From Terfezia claveryi (taxonomy: Eukaryota; Ascomycota; Pezizomycetes; Pezizales; Pezizaceae): a stretch of DNA of 64,000 bases. Both the position numbers and the translations under genes were made by a program. The DNA lies in NCBI GenBank assembly GCA_015179025.1, contig WHUX01000038.1:62001-126000 (forward strand), given 5' to 3'. The notes beneath the pieces were generated by a model, which ran no database searches, was not told the origin of the DNA, and saw nothing but the letters and a program-made list of their open reading frames with translations. Positions 37,156 through 47,361 of this stretch are shown here, in pieces (positions within the stretch are counted from its first letter, which is position 1; each line of letters opens with the position of its first letter).

Positions 37156-38031
37156 GGATGGTGAGGTTTTGGGAGGGGGCGGGGTTGGCTCATTGAGAGG
37201 GTGGAGGGGGAGGGCAAGGTCTTGGAGTCCTTTTTGTGGTAACTTGCCATGAGATGAGATGATACAGCGTGCCTAGACCCTATGGACGGATTATGCTTTT
37301 CAGGTTGCAGTTTTCTTCGGATGTACCATCTTTCTTGTCGTCCCAACAGTTAGTATGTCACCCATTTTTTGCTTTCTTCTGGCTTAGATGCCTGGACTCT
37401 ATGAGCTTGGCCACTCGACTTCGGGATCGGGACAGATCTTGATATTACCTTCTTTTTGTTTTTCTTAGCCTTTCTACTTTATGCTGAAGTAGCTGTATAT
37501 AGCTTGTATTCATTTTGGGGCCAGCAACAAGCAGAGGAAAGTGGTCCGCTTCTCTTTTCTGGCCGCCCTTTGCTATGCTATGTGACTCACTCCATTATGG
37601 TCTGTAGTTCTTGGTTTTGTTGTAATTCTTGTAATTACTGCAGAGTACACTACACTGCTGTGCCTCCATCATATCTGATTTTAATTTTCCCTGCCATACT
37701 TTAAGGGTAAAAAAAAAAAAAAAGAAAAGAAAATGCTTTGCTGAAGTATGTATGTATGCATGAAATATTAGATGAGATGTGGACAACATTTCTTTTTTTC
37801 CCTGATTTCTGGGTCTATGGGTTGAAAGGTTGGTTGTGTGTGGCGGCCCCTAGAAATGGAGATGAGTTGGCTTCCTCCTCCTCCTCCTCCTCTGCTCTGC
37901 GGGGGTGTCACTTTCACTTTCACTTTTTTTTTTTTTCACTTACTTGATGACCAACAGGTTTTTTTTTATTTTTTATTTTTTTATTTATTTATTCATTTAT
38001 TTATGTGTTTGGATGGATTTGGGGATATGTA

Positions 38032-38062
<31 letters not shown>

Positions 38063-38966
38063 TAATTTGGAATAGTATGTGGGTATGTTGGGGGGGGGGG
38101 GGGGGGAGATTGGATACACGCCCAACTTCACTCGTCAGTCATCGTCCCTGCTAATAAATTACTTTTGTGACTGGTCCTTCAGTGCATGGGGTATTCTATT
38201 ACTTATTTTATATATATATATATTTTTTTCTAAAAAAATAAAAAAGAAGAAGAAAAAAAAAAAAAAAGAAATCAAGTACTCACTCAGATGAATCCCCCCC
38301 CAAAAAAACAAAAAAAAAACAACCTACATAGGTTCTTGCTTCTTGTACACTTTCTCCATTTCTATTTCTTTGGAGTTTTTGGGGGGAGGGGGGGGGGGGG
38401 GGATGGAAATACTGAGACGTCTGATACTACAGCCTAGATACGTCAGGGTAAACTGAACGTTCTCGCGGACAATTATTAGAATTTTTTCTTATCTTCATTT
38501 TTTTCAATTTTTTTCAATTTTTATTTTATTTAGACAGATATAAGCTTACAGTATAGCTGCAATTCCCCCCCCCGCCAAAAGAAAAAAAAAAGTTTTTGTA
38601 AATAAACAAATGAATAAATGGAATTACTATTTCCCCCCCCCCCCCCCGTGTCCTAATCCTTCACGCGGTTCAAACTTTTCGATTCTTCACTTTTTGCACC
38701 GAAACAGCAGGACCCGACTAGACTCGAGCTCCTGCTTTAGAATTAGTATATATAATAGGGTTCATGATAAGCTTGTCAGTGCGGAACACAAAGTGGAAGG
38801 CGGGCAGTGGATACCGTATACAATTGTGCTTACACAAGTCAGCCCGCTACAAGTAAAATCGATATTCTTCACCTACAACACCAACCATATGGAACCAGCG
38901 AGTACAATGTAATTCCGGACGCAATATATATTAATTTCCCCAGCATGTCATCCTAACGCTTTATTG
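37156..38966. other. Convergent intergenic region rich in homopolymer runs
   Basis: Between the esterase-like gene (plus) and CUE3 (minus), which face each other. It contains a G17 run (38090-38106), a G15 run (38388-38402), a C15 run (38633-38647), a (TA)12 tract (about 38030-38053), and many poly-T and poly-A stretches, some AT-rich with ATTT repeats (37960-38005). No gene is seen. Confidence 0.7.
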
Positions 38967-41016
38967 CTACAGGGCCCCACCCATCCCCCTAGCCATCTTC
39001 CTTGCATGCCCCTCCCTCCTAGAATGATTCGCCCTACTACTCTTGTTTGCTTCCTTCCTCGCTCTATCCCTTGGGGTATCCGCTGTCCCACTCCCACCTG
39101 CACCACCTCTCCCACCACCACCACCTCTCCCCCTCCCTCTTCCCCCTCCGCCACCACCTCTGTACGCATACCCTCCTCTGCCCCCACCTTCCCCATCCTC
39201 ACCCTCCTCCTCCCCATACTCCTCCTTCCTCCACCTCGTCCTCCCAATCGCCCCAGCATTCAAATTCCCCACTCCATCTAGCCCTCCCTCACCAAACCTC
39301 CTCTCCAACTCCTTCATCCTCCTCCCCGCCACGTCCCTCCCTAGCATCACCCCCCACCCCTCAATCGCCTCATCACTCCAGCCAGTCTTTCTCTTCAACT
39401 CACCCCGCGCAGTACTTCTCCTCGTGGCCGAGTCCCTAGCAAAGTACACTGCGCGCTCGTTGGGGTTGGATGTAGTCCAGAGGGTGTAGAGGATTTTCTC
39501 GGGGTTAGGGATATCTTGTTGAGCAGACGCCGCAAATGTGGAAGGAGGAGGAGGTGGTGGTAGTGCGGCAGGGTCAGGTTCCGTATTCGTAGTGTCAACA
39601 GCACCACCTACATCCGCTACATCATACGTATCGTCCCTCTCATCGTCATCCCCATCGAACGCTGCCAGTGCAGCCCATATCGCAGCTTTCGTATCCGAGT
39701 CTGGCCCCGCTACCTTGGTGGGAGAATCCTTTTTCCCAATATGAAGCGAGCGGAGTGCGCTTTCAGAGAGCGTGTCAAGGTCGTCATTGTCATATATATT
39801 CTTGCGGACAGGGAAGATGGGCGGGCGGGGGGGTTGGAGGGAGCCTCTCCTCTGATGGTGATGGTGATGAATCTGGGGAGAGGTTGGTGTCGGGTTTTCA
39901 TTGCAAATCGTCCCATCAAGGTAGCCCCTAATCAGGGACTCGACGTCTCCGTTGAGTTTTGTAAGGGTCGAGCGGACCCAAGAGCTAGAGAGCTCGGGGA
40001 AGACTTCGAGGACTTGGAGGGTGTATCGTACGAGAAGGTCTTCTGGAATTGTAGATTCGTGGTTGGTGGATTTACCCTTGCCTTTATCTCCAGCGGTGGG
40101 CTGTACTTGAGAACGAGGGGCTTTGTATTTATCCTCGAGGATAGATATGAGTGAGGTGAGGCGGGCGTTGGGTTCGAGAAGGGCGGTGGAGTGGAGGCGG
40201 TCGAGGAAGGTTGTCGTGGAGGTGAGGGCAGAGAGGAAAGTGTGTTCCTTTGATCCGAGTTGGTGAGATTGGAGGGAGTAAAGGTGGTCGAGGAGGAGGG
40301 AGTAATTTGGTTTCCGCGAAGTAGAATTGACGGTGGGTTTGGCGGGGAGGAGGGATGTAAATGCGGCATGTGCAATCCTGAGGATTGATTTGCGCAAAGC
40401 AGCGTGTGCGGCGAATAGGTTGATGAGGGCATCGAGGAAATCCGAGCCGGCGATGAAGAGCTCTCCTATCCTAGGGGAAACGAGGAAAAGAATCGAGAGG
40501 CTGCGGAGGAGGGACAGCGTCTCTGCGGGGGCACGTGAGTGCTCTCCATGACGGAGAAGCTGCGGGAGGACAATCGTGCTTTTGAAATTGGAGATGGGCT
40601 CTTCAACAGAGCCATGGTGGTTAGTCCAAAGTGTATCGAGGGTATTCCGTACTGCAGTCGATTTCGGCAGGCTCACAGCGAGGTCGAGGAGGAACTGGCC
40701 GGAGATGAGATCGTGCGGGAGTTTGGCACCTGCAGGAGAGATGAGGATCCGGCTGAGCAGGCGGAAGGTTGATTGCTTGAGCTGCCTTGACTCCAGGGTT
40801 GGGGGTGAGGGGGATGGAGGGGCGTGGGAGAGCTCATGGAAGTAGCTGCGTATGAAGGCGTGGAGAGCCGAGTCTGAGAGGAGGGAGGAGGGGGGAGGGA
40901 GAGGCGGTGGGTGAGGATGGCGTTGTAGGTGGCGAGGGCGGCGGACCAATCGGCGGGGGGAGTTTGTTGCGAACGGCGATGGCGGGGTAGGGAGCAATAG
41001 GCGGGAGAGGCGCCAT
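38967..41016 (-). CDS. CUE3: CUE-domain protein, Cue3/ASCC2-like, with two frame breaks
   Basis: Cue3 (Rqt3; human ASCC2) is a ubiquitin-binding subunit of the ribosome-quality-control trigger complex that splits collided ribosomes (family knowledge). The main frame (40997..38967) carries the CUE domain, with VLEVFPELSSSWVR and LTKLNGDVESLI at about residues 320-365, an Arg/Gly-rich region and the conserved end SRANHSRREGHARKMARG. The true N-terminus appears to start at 41016: MAPLPPIAPYPAIAVRNKLPP in one frame, ADWSAALATYNAIL in a second, then SLLSDSALHAFIRSYF in the main frame. One extra C in the C6 tract at 40960..40955, and another in the C6 tract at 40895..40890, would join these into 683 aa. 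The breaks are either sequencing undercalls or real mutations. An RGGGGG run near the C-terminus is low complexity. Confidence 0.85.
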
Positions 41017-41557
41017 GCGGAGGGTGCGTGAGTGGGTGAGTATGGGGGGGGGGAATAGTGAATAAAGGAGGAGTCAGGGAGGGGGGGGGTTTGTCAAGAA
41101 CCGTACAGGAGTCGTAGATGTGTGGGGGAGTATAAGGGCGACTCATATGTGCATGAGGTGCATGATGTTACCTACATAAATGATGCATGTCCGCCACATG
41201 CAGCACCTACAGTACCGTACCTACTGCCCCATCACGCCACAATAGTACTAATACCACAGGTACAGTAGTACACCAGAGTAAACAATGAGCTTCTTTGTTG
41301 GTGCCACACACAACACCCCCCAGCCTCCCTCATTACTCAGCCAACAGCCTGCCTAACCGCCTACCCGCCCCCCCAGAAAAAAACCCCATCGCCAAAAGAG
41401 CGCATCGCAGCCTCCCGCCAAAAGCCCCCCCCCCCCCTTCAACACATTCGCCAAAACCGCCCTTTTACCCTCAACTTCCTCCTTCCCCCCATTACCCTCA
41501 ACTCCGCCGACTTTACTATTCGCCCATTGCACAAGATCAAACAGGTGCAAGTGCCCA
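41017..41557. promoter_or_regulatory. Divergent promoter region of CUE3 and REB1
   Basis: About 540 bp separate the two divergent starts, so both promoters must lie here or nearby. It includes C-rich tracts and GTAC-containing palindromic steps near 41207-41222. No specific factor site is claimed. Confidence 0.6.
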
Positions 41558-44500
41558 GTGCAAAGGCCAAGAATTATGGCTGACCCCGCACTGCCCGAGG
41601 GCGTGTCGACGCCCACCCACGAGCCTGGGCTGGCCTCCCCTGCGAGCGAGACTGAGGGGCCGGCTCTGCCAGCGACTGCTGCTGAGGTGCCCGAAGCTGC
41701 GGCAAAGGGCAGTAGGGCTGCAGCAGAGTCGTCTGCTGCTGGTGCTGCTGGTGCCCCCTTTCTCGCTGCTTCTACGCCAGAGGTGCCCGCCGCGGCACAA
41801 AAGAGGAAGAAGCCGAAAAAAACATCTGAGCACGTGGATACCGACACCAACAATTTATTCAAGAGCCACAACAACATCAACAACAACAACAACGAAGACA
41901 ACTACGACGACAACGGCAACAACACCACCGAGGCCGGGGACGCCCAGTTACCCTCATCCTCTGCCACTGAACAGGGCAAAAAATCGAAAAAAAGGTCGCC
42001 GAAAAATAAATCGCCTGCTGATGACGATACTGTGGACACTGCTACAATGTCGGCGAATGTAGAGGAAAATGCCAGCAGCAACGATGCCAGCAGCAGCGAG
42101 AGCCGTTCCGGTGGTGGTGTCGGCATTCCCCGTGCGCGAGGATTCACCGCTGTGAACCTTCCGGTCGCTTCTGCAAAACCTGCCCCAGCCGTCCCAGGGG
42201 ACCCTGCTATGGAGCAGCTACTCAACGAGTCTGCTGCCGCTGCTGCTGCTGCAGAGAAGGATGCTGATGGTGATGTGACAATGGATGGTACTGCCCCATC
42301 TACTGCCAAAAAGCAAAAGAGGAAGCGCAAGGACAAGAATGCCCCTGCGGACGGAGAAGACGAGCAGGAATTTGTCGCCCGGCAGTCTGTAAAAAAGAGA
42401 AGAAATAAGAATCAACCGGTGGACGTGACTGATGATTTGCCAGAGACTCAAGTCCCTACTACACAGGAAAACGAGCAGCAGATTGACACTGCGCCTGGAG
42501 GTTCTGGGAACCAAGGCGACGAGGAGGACGATGGCGACCAGGGGGAGGATGAGGAGCAGCAGCAGGAGGAGGAGGAGGAGAAGGAGGAGGAGAAGGAGGA
42601 GGAGAAGGAGGAGGAGAAGGAGGAGGAGAAGGAGGAGGATGAGGATGAGAATGTCGTCCCAACGAAGCAGAACAAGTCCAGAAAAGTAAAGAATGCATCC
42701 CTTGCTGAGGATGACACCCAAGCCCCAATGGAGCCAGCAACTGGAGACTCCGAGTCCGTCCCAGCTACTCAGCCTGAAGACGTTTCCGCTCGTGAAGCTT
42801 CTCCCCCGCCTCCCCATCCTCCCACTTCCGCTCACATGGATTCATCCCCGGCAATGATTCACACGCCCAAGCCCAAGAGCAAAATCGCCATTGCCTACGA
42901 ACGCAAGAGAAAGCGTCTCGAAGCCGCCGCCGCTGCATCCTCCCCTGCCCATGCCCAAACCACCGCTGACGGCGGTGACGGAATGGACCTGGACGTTCCC
43001 AACGAGGAGGACGAGGACGCACTCACCAGCACCCCCACGCTAGCTAGAGAGACACCAAAGACCAACAAGAGAAAAAAGAGGAGAATGCCAGACCTCAACA
43101 CTACCTTTCGCTCCACAGGTGACGAGCACGCCTCTCGCCACTCTGATGATGAAGCAGAAGGCGAGGACGGCGCTATTGGAAGCAACAATTTTGAACCGAG
43201 TCCAAATCACACCCCTGGGAAAAAACCAGCCAGAAAAGCAAAAACCCCAAAAACCCCAAAAACCCCAAAGACTCCCAAACCCATCAGCACCGTCACAGCC
43301 ACCCCTCAACCCGGCACCACCGCACTCAGCAGAAAGCGCGCGTCATACACATACGCCCCTGACCCCGTTCCAGCTACCCCTCCATCCACGGGTACATTCA
43401 CTCAACCCGAGTGCTCCACCATCGACGATTACCTCCAAAACTTTGCTCGTCAGAACCAACTATCGGATAAACAACTCATTTCTCGAATCTGGGGAGAAAC
43501 TTCCGTCGTCCCTACGCAGACCAAAGCCGAACGCGAGTCATTCTGGAAAGACCTCTACGAGCTTTTCCCCCATCGCAAGCGCCTAGCCATCTACAATCAC
43601 GTGCGTAGGCGGTATCATAATTTCGACGTTCAAGGTGCAAAGTGGGATGAGGAGCAGGATGCAGCGCTCGCGAAGATGGTCGAGGAGATGGGCAAAAAGT
43701 GGACTAATATTGGTAGGTCGATGGGGAGATTGCCGGATGATTGTAGAGATCGGTGGAGGAATTACGTCAAGTGCGGACAGGGCAGGCGCGAGAAGGAGTG
43801 GACAGAGGAAGAGGAGGCAAAGTTGAGAGAGGTTGTTGGGCAAGTCAGAGAGGCGCTACGCCAGGCGGCAGAGGCTCGCAGTGAGTCCCTTGAGGCGGAG
43901 GTAGAGCCTAATTGGACGGTTGTCAGCGAGAGGATGGGTGGGTGGAGGAGCAGAATCCAGTGCAGGTACAAGTGGAGCAAGATGTTGGAGTGGGAGGGCA
44001 AAGCCAGATTACCAGACGAAGAGGGCGGCCAGGGTGCAGAGGGGGAGAATGGAGTTAGGAGAGTCAAGACCCCGAGAAAACGCGCCCTGAAAAAGTCTAC
44101 CGCAACGCAAGAGGGTGCAGACGCGCAGGTACCAGCTGAGGATGAAGTCCCTATCGACCCTGCCCTTGCGGATCATACTGCCCCTGTGGCTCCCATGGGA
44201 CATAACTCCTTATCCGCCTCATCCACTTCCGCTCCCGCACCTCCACTGGTTTTCCCAACTGCGAAGAAAACTCGCTCGGCGAAGACGACCTTCGCCGCAA
44301 GCACTAGCAAAGTGAAATCGAAAGCTGCTGCCACCGCCGCTACGCGCATGGCCACTGACATGCCCGCTGCTGCTGACGCAGATGACTCTGATACCACGAC
44401 CCCGCTTGCATCCTTGCAGATGCTCACTGGTGACCGCATCTGGCTCTTGGAGTCGATCCTCACGTATAATCCCGAGACTCCCGGATCTATCCCGTGGGAG

Positions 44501-45013
44501 GAGCTGGCCAGAAAGGCACCGCATAGGCAGTGGACGGCGAAGGGCCTTGAGAGGGCGTTTGGGAGGATTGTCAAGAAGGGGATTTCGAGGAGAGATAGAG
44601 AGGGGCTGGGGGTCGTGGAGGGGGTAAAGAGGTTGTTGGGGGAGTTGGAAGAGCTGCCTGAGGGGGTCAGGGACGAGAGATGGGTCTCTCCGGAGGTGAA
44701 GGAGGAGGAGATGGAGGAGGGGGTGCAGGAGATGGGGGGGGTGGTGGTCAAGAAGGGCAAGGGTAAAGGGAAGGGGAAGGCCGGGGGGAAGGCAGTTGCT
44801 GCTACTTCTGCTGCTGCGGAGGGGACGAGGGGAAAGAGAGGGAGGAAGGCAAAGGCAAAGGGAGCAGAGGATCATGAGGAAGAGCAGCAGAGGGGGGGGG
44901 AGTTGAGGAGTGCGGTGAGGCAGGCGGTCGAGAGTATCAAGGAGAGAGAGGAGACGGAGAAGTTTGCGAGTTTATTATTGAGTTCGGTCCAGGAGGCGTA
45001 TGCGGCGCAGTAG
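41558..45013 (+). CDS. REB1: Reb1/TTF1-type Myb-like DNA-binding protein
   Basis: Reb1/TTF-I proteins bind specific DNA sites, stop RNA polymerase I at rDNA terminators and act as general regulatory factors (family knowledge). Intronless frame of 1151 aa; a second ATG lies six codons in (41576). The N-terminal about 620 residues are low complexity: Ala/Pro-rich, basic (KKQKRKRKDK), an EEEK repeat (about 345-365) and a KTP repeat (about 560-570). The DNA-binding part starts with DYLQNFARQNQLSDKQLISR (about 625) and RRRYHNF (about 683). A first Myb repeat, KWDEEQDAALAKMV...RMGRLPDDCRDRWRNYVKCG-type sequence, spans about 695-745; a second, EWTEEEEAKLREVV...GWRSRIQCRYKW, about 746-815. A third SANT-like region (IPWEELARKAPHRQW) is near 975. 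The C-terminus is Lys/Gly-rich, and the conserved block supports the call despite poor N-terminal conservation. Confidence 0.85.
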   Translation: MQRPRIMADPALPEGVSTPTHEPGLASPASETEGPALPATAAEVPEAAAKGSRAAAESSAAGAAGAPFLAASTPEVPAAAQKRKKPKKTSEHVDTDTNNLFKSHNNINNNNNEDNYDDNGNNTTEAGDAQLPSSSATEQGKKSKKRSPKNKSPADDDTVDTATMSANVEENASSNDASSSESRSGGGVGIPRARGFTAVNLPVASAKPAPAVPGDPAMEQLLNESAAAAAAAEKDADGDVTMDGTAPSTAKKQKRKRKDKNAPADGEDEQEFVARQSVKKRRNKNQPVDVTDDLPETQVPTTQENEQQIDTAPGGSGNQGDEEDDGDQGEDEEQQQEEEEEKEEEKEEEKEEEKEEEKEEDEDENVVPTKQNKSRKVKNASLAEDDTQAPMEPATGDSESVPATQPEDVSAREASPPPPHPPTSAHMDSSPAMIHTPKPKSKIAIAYERKRKRLEAAAAASSPAHAQTTADGGDGMDLDVPNEEDEDALTSTPTLARETPKTNKRKKRRMPDLNTTFRSTGDEHASRHSDDEAEGEDGAIGSNNFEPSPNHTPGKKPARKAKTPKTPKTPKTPKPISTVTATPQPGTTALSRKRASYTYAPDPVPATPPSTGTFTQPECSTIDDYLQNFARQNQLSDKQLISRIWGETSVVPTQTKAERESFWKDLYELFPHRKRLAIYNHVRRRYHNFDVQGAKWDEEQDAALAKMVEEMGKKWTNIGRSMGRLPDDCRDRWRNYVKCGQGRREKEWTEEEEAKLREVVGQVREALRQAAEARSESLEAEVEPNWTVVSERMGGWRSRIQCRYKWSKMLEWEGKARLPDEEGGQGAEGENGVRRVKTPRKRALKKSTATQEGADAQVPAEDEVPIDPALADHTAPVAPMGHNSLSASSTSAPAPPLVFPTAKKTRSAKTTFAASTSKVKSKAAATAATRMATDMPAAADADDSDTTTPLASLQMLTGDRIWLLESILTYNPETPGSIPWEELARKAPHRQWTAKGLERAFGRIVKKGISRRDREGLGVVEGVKRLLGELEELPEGVRDERWVSPEVKEEEMEEGVQEMGGVVVKKGKGKGKGKAGGKAVAATSAAAEGTRGKRGRKAKAKGAEDHEEEQQRGGELRSAVRQAVESIKEREETEKFASLLLSSVQEAYAAQ
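42556..42650 (+). repeat. Polypurine tract coding an EEEK repeat in REB1
   Basis: About 95 nt of almost only purines on the coding strand, with five copies of the 12-bp unit GAGGAGGAGAAG. Such a mirror-like purine tract can form triplex DNA and is prone to length change. It keeps the reading frame, because the unit is a multiple of three. Confidence 0.9.
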
Positions 45014-45354
45014 TCGCTGCTGCGCTCTGGGAAGTATCATTGGAGAGGGAATAAGAAAAGAAAAAAGGAGAAGGGGTGACTGCCCTCTGTCTTTACCGTT
45101 TGTTTATGCATCTTGTTTGTTTGTCCATCTTGTTTTATTCGTTTGTTTCGATTCTTTTTCCTTTGTTAGTCTTGACGAGAGAATTAGGTGGATTGGATTG
45201 GCTGCTGTTGAGGCGGGTACTTATCTATAATGGATGAGGTTAGGTGGAGTGGTAGATGTGGGGACGTTGACTTGTACCTCCGCCTCTGTTGCTGCTGGTA
45301 GTGGTGGTGGCGGCAGTATCTACCCTGGATTCTTTCTCTTTGTTTCGTTTCTTT

Positions 45355-45408
45355 CGTTTGTTTGTTTGTTTGCTTGCCTGTTTGTTTGCTTGCCTGTTTG
45401 TTTGTTTA
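45355..45408 (+). repeat. TTTG-type short tandem array
   Basis: Repeats of TTTG with a higher-order unit TTTGTTTGCTTGCCTG present twice, in the REB1 3' region. Confidence 0.85.
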
Positions 45409-45925
45409 CTGATTTGATGTGATGTGATATTTGAAGGGTGGTGTGGTGTGGTGTGATATGATGTGGTTAGTAGTGGCAGTGATGTGCAGGTGGGGGATTT
45501 TGGGATGGTATGGGTGAGGAAAGGATGCGGATGCGTATGCCTAGGGAAGGGGGGAGGGGGGTCGTTCATCTCTGTTACTTATTACTGTCTTGTCTGCATC
45601 CCCGCGCCTTCCTTGTCTACTTACTTAGCCACCTTATATTTATTCACATTGCCTTTCTGATTCGATAATCAGGCATACAAAGGCGACGGAAGATTCATAT
45701 ATGAGGTGGTTGGGGGGGAGGGCGATACGGCAGTTAGTATATTCGAAAGTAATTTTGAGTAATTTAACTATTTGAAGAGAAAAAAGGAAAAAAAAAAGAT
45801 TTCATTCTTTTTATTTTTTTATTCTTTTATATAAATATAAATCTCCCCTCCTTTTTCTTCCCCCCTCCCCCCCTAAAGCACCAACACCACCCCATGTACA
45901 CCATGCACAACAAATTATGAAATAT

Positions 45926-46060
45926 TACAATACAATACAATCAATACAAAACCTATACATATACCTATATACCAAGCAAAAAGTAACAAGTAAAAGAATC
46001 TCAACAAAAAAACTAGATAGAACATAAATAAGTAGGCTGTATTGTATTGTATTGTATTGA
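45926..46060. repeat. Inverted pair of ACAAT/ATTGT arrays
   Basis: The left array (45926-45950) has TACAA units; the right (46039-46060) has TGTAT units, its reverse complement over about 20 nt. They are separated by about 88 bp and could form a stem-loop at the 3' ends of two convergent genes. Confidence 0.7.
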
Positions 46061-46185
46061 ATGTATACTAATCACCTTCAACCCCCAAAACAACACGCTA
46101 TTCTACATAAACTCAGGGTAAGCTATATTTCCATTCCCCCCAACTCCATACCCTCCCACTGCAAAGTTTCTTATATACATACCTA

Positions 46186-46387
46186 CAGTACCGCATCCAC
46201 TGGTGTATAACGGTCCTTGTCAGTTTAAAGACAAGGGTCGAGCTTATACAGTAAAGGTGATATCCAAGCGCAATGGTAACACGCTCACTGAGGTATAACG
46301 GTCCCCAGTTTATTGAGAAAGTGCACTAATGCTACCTATGTCTTTAAACAACCAGAGGATCGTTATACACCAGTGGATGCGGTACAG
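46186..46387. mobile_element. Pogo/Tc1-type MITE, 202 bp, TA target duplication
   Basis: Perfectly placed TA dinucleotides flank it (46184-46185 and 46388-46389). The terminal inverted repeats are about 30 bp with few mismatches: the left starts CAGTACCGCATCCACTGG and continues TGTATAACGGTCC; the right ends GGATCGTTATACACCAGTGG and then ATGCGGTACAG. A CAGT start and a TATAACGG block in the end are common in pogo-like elements of fungi (family knowledge, inferred here). A second internal TATAACGGTCC (46292-46302) repeats the subterminal block. No coding capacity, so it would be non-autonomous. Confidence 0.85.
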
Positions 46388-47361
46388 TACAAACCAAAAC
46401 CCCAACTAAAACAAACCAAACCTCGAGCACCAAAAAAAAATGACAGAAAAAAAAGCTCAACCCCCCCCCCCCCCCCCTCCCTCAAAATTACTTATTTCAA
46501 CCTTTTTTTCTCTTCACATAAGCAAAAAGGGGGGAATGGAAGAAATCAATATATTTGGAAATTATATACGGTTTAAGGAGAATATGAGTACCGGTAAACG
46601 TTTTTTAACCCCTCAAATTTTGTTATATAACAAACCCGTGATGTTTTTTTTTTTTTTTTTTTGTTTTGGGGGGGGGACCTTTCCTATGATGGTGTTCTAC
46701 ACTGTTTCTGTGGATGCACTGTAATCAATAGCTGAATGGGCCATATCCTTGTAAGGTGACAAGTTTTCGATACTTCTCTAAAAAGCCTACATAGAGGAGG
46801 AAATACAAGTGACTCTAGAAAATAAAGTAGTGGTTTTAATATATATTTTGAAAATTGGCTAGTTTGCTAAATTTAGCGGCAAAAAAGGCATGGAATTGTA
46901 CTTATACATATGTACATCTCTACAGCAGGGGAAGAAGAGCTGTATCTGTGATATCGATCGTATCTAAAACCTAGCACACGGAAGGACCCTTTCAAGCTTC
47001 AGGGAAAAATGCGCTCCGCAGCATGCAATATCTATTTCACCCACTACTGATAACCAGACGCCTATCAATCCGCAGGCGCATGTGGAGAAAAAAGAAAAAA
47101 TAATATAATATAGATTAATTACTGAAACCCCGCCCACCGAAGCACTAATAATCAAGGAACATATAACTCAATCCCCGGCATACAAGAAAATCCCAAGCCT
47201 CTCTTCGTCTATTAATTTCACGTATTCACCGTCATAGGGGTACCTCTTTTTTTATGAGTTTTGTACCTGTCCAACCCATCCAGGTCAGCCACCCTGCCCT
47301 GTACTAGTTGTAGTCAAGGCCATGGTTGAATAAAATCTACATTTATTTAGTCAATAAACAA

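Larger units (their letters stand above)
45014..47361. other. Convergent intergenic region with MITE and homopolymers
   Basis: Between REB1 (plus) and SEC24 (minus). It contains a TTTG/TTTGCTTGCCTG array (45355-45408), an inverted pair of short tandem arrays (45926-45950 and 46039-46060), a TA-flanked MITE (46186-46387), a C17 run (46461-46477) and a T19 run (46644-46662). No gene is supported. Confidence 0.7.

Noticed and set aside
38967..39489. Plus-strand proline-rich frames opposite the CUE3 3' end
   Set aside because: Reverse reading of the Gly/Arg-rich coding tract; no conservation pattern.
41353..42336. Long minus-strand frames opposite REB1
   Set aside because: Antisense shadows of a GC-rich low-complexity coding region; REB1 carries the conserved domain.
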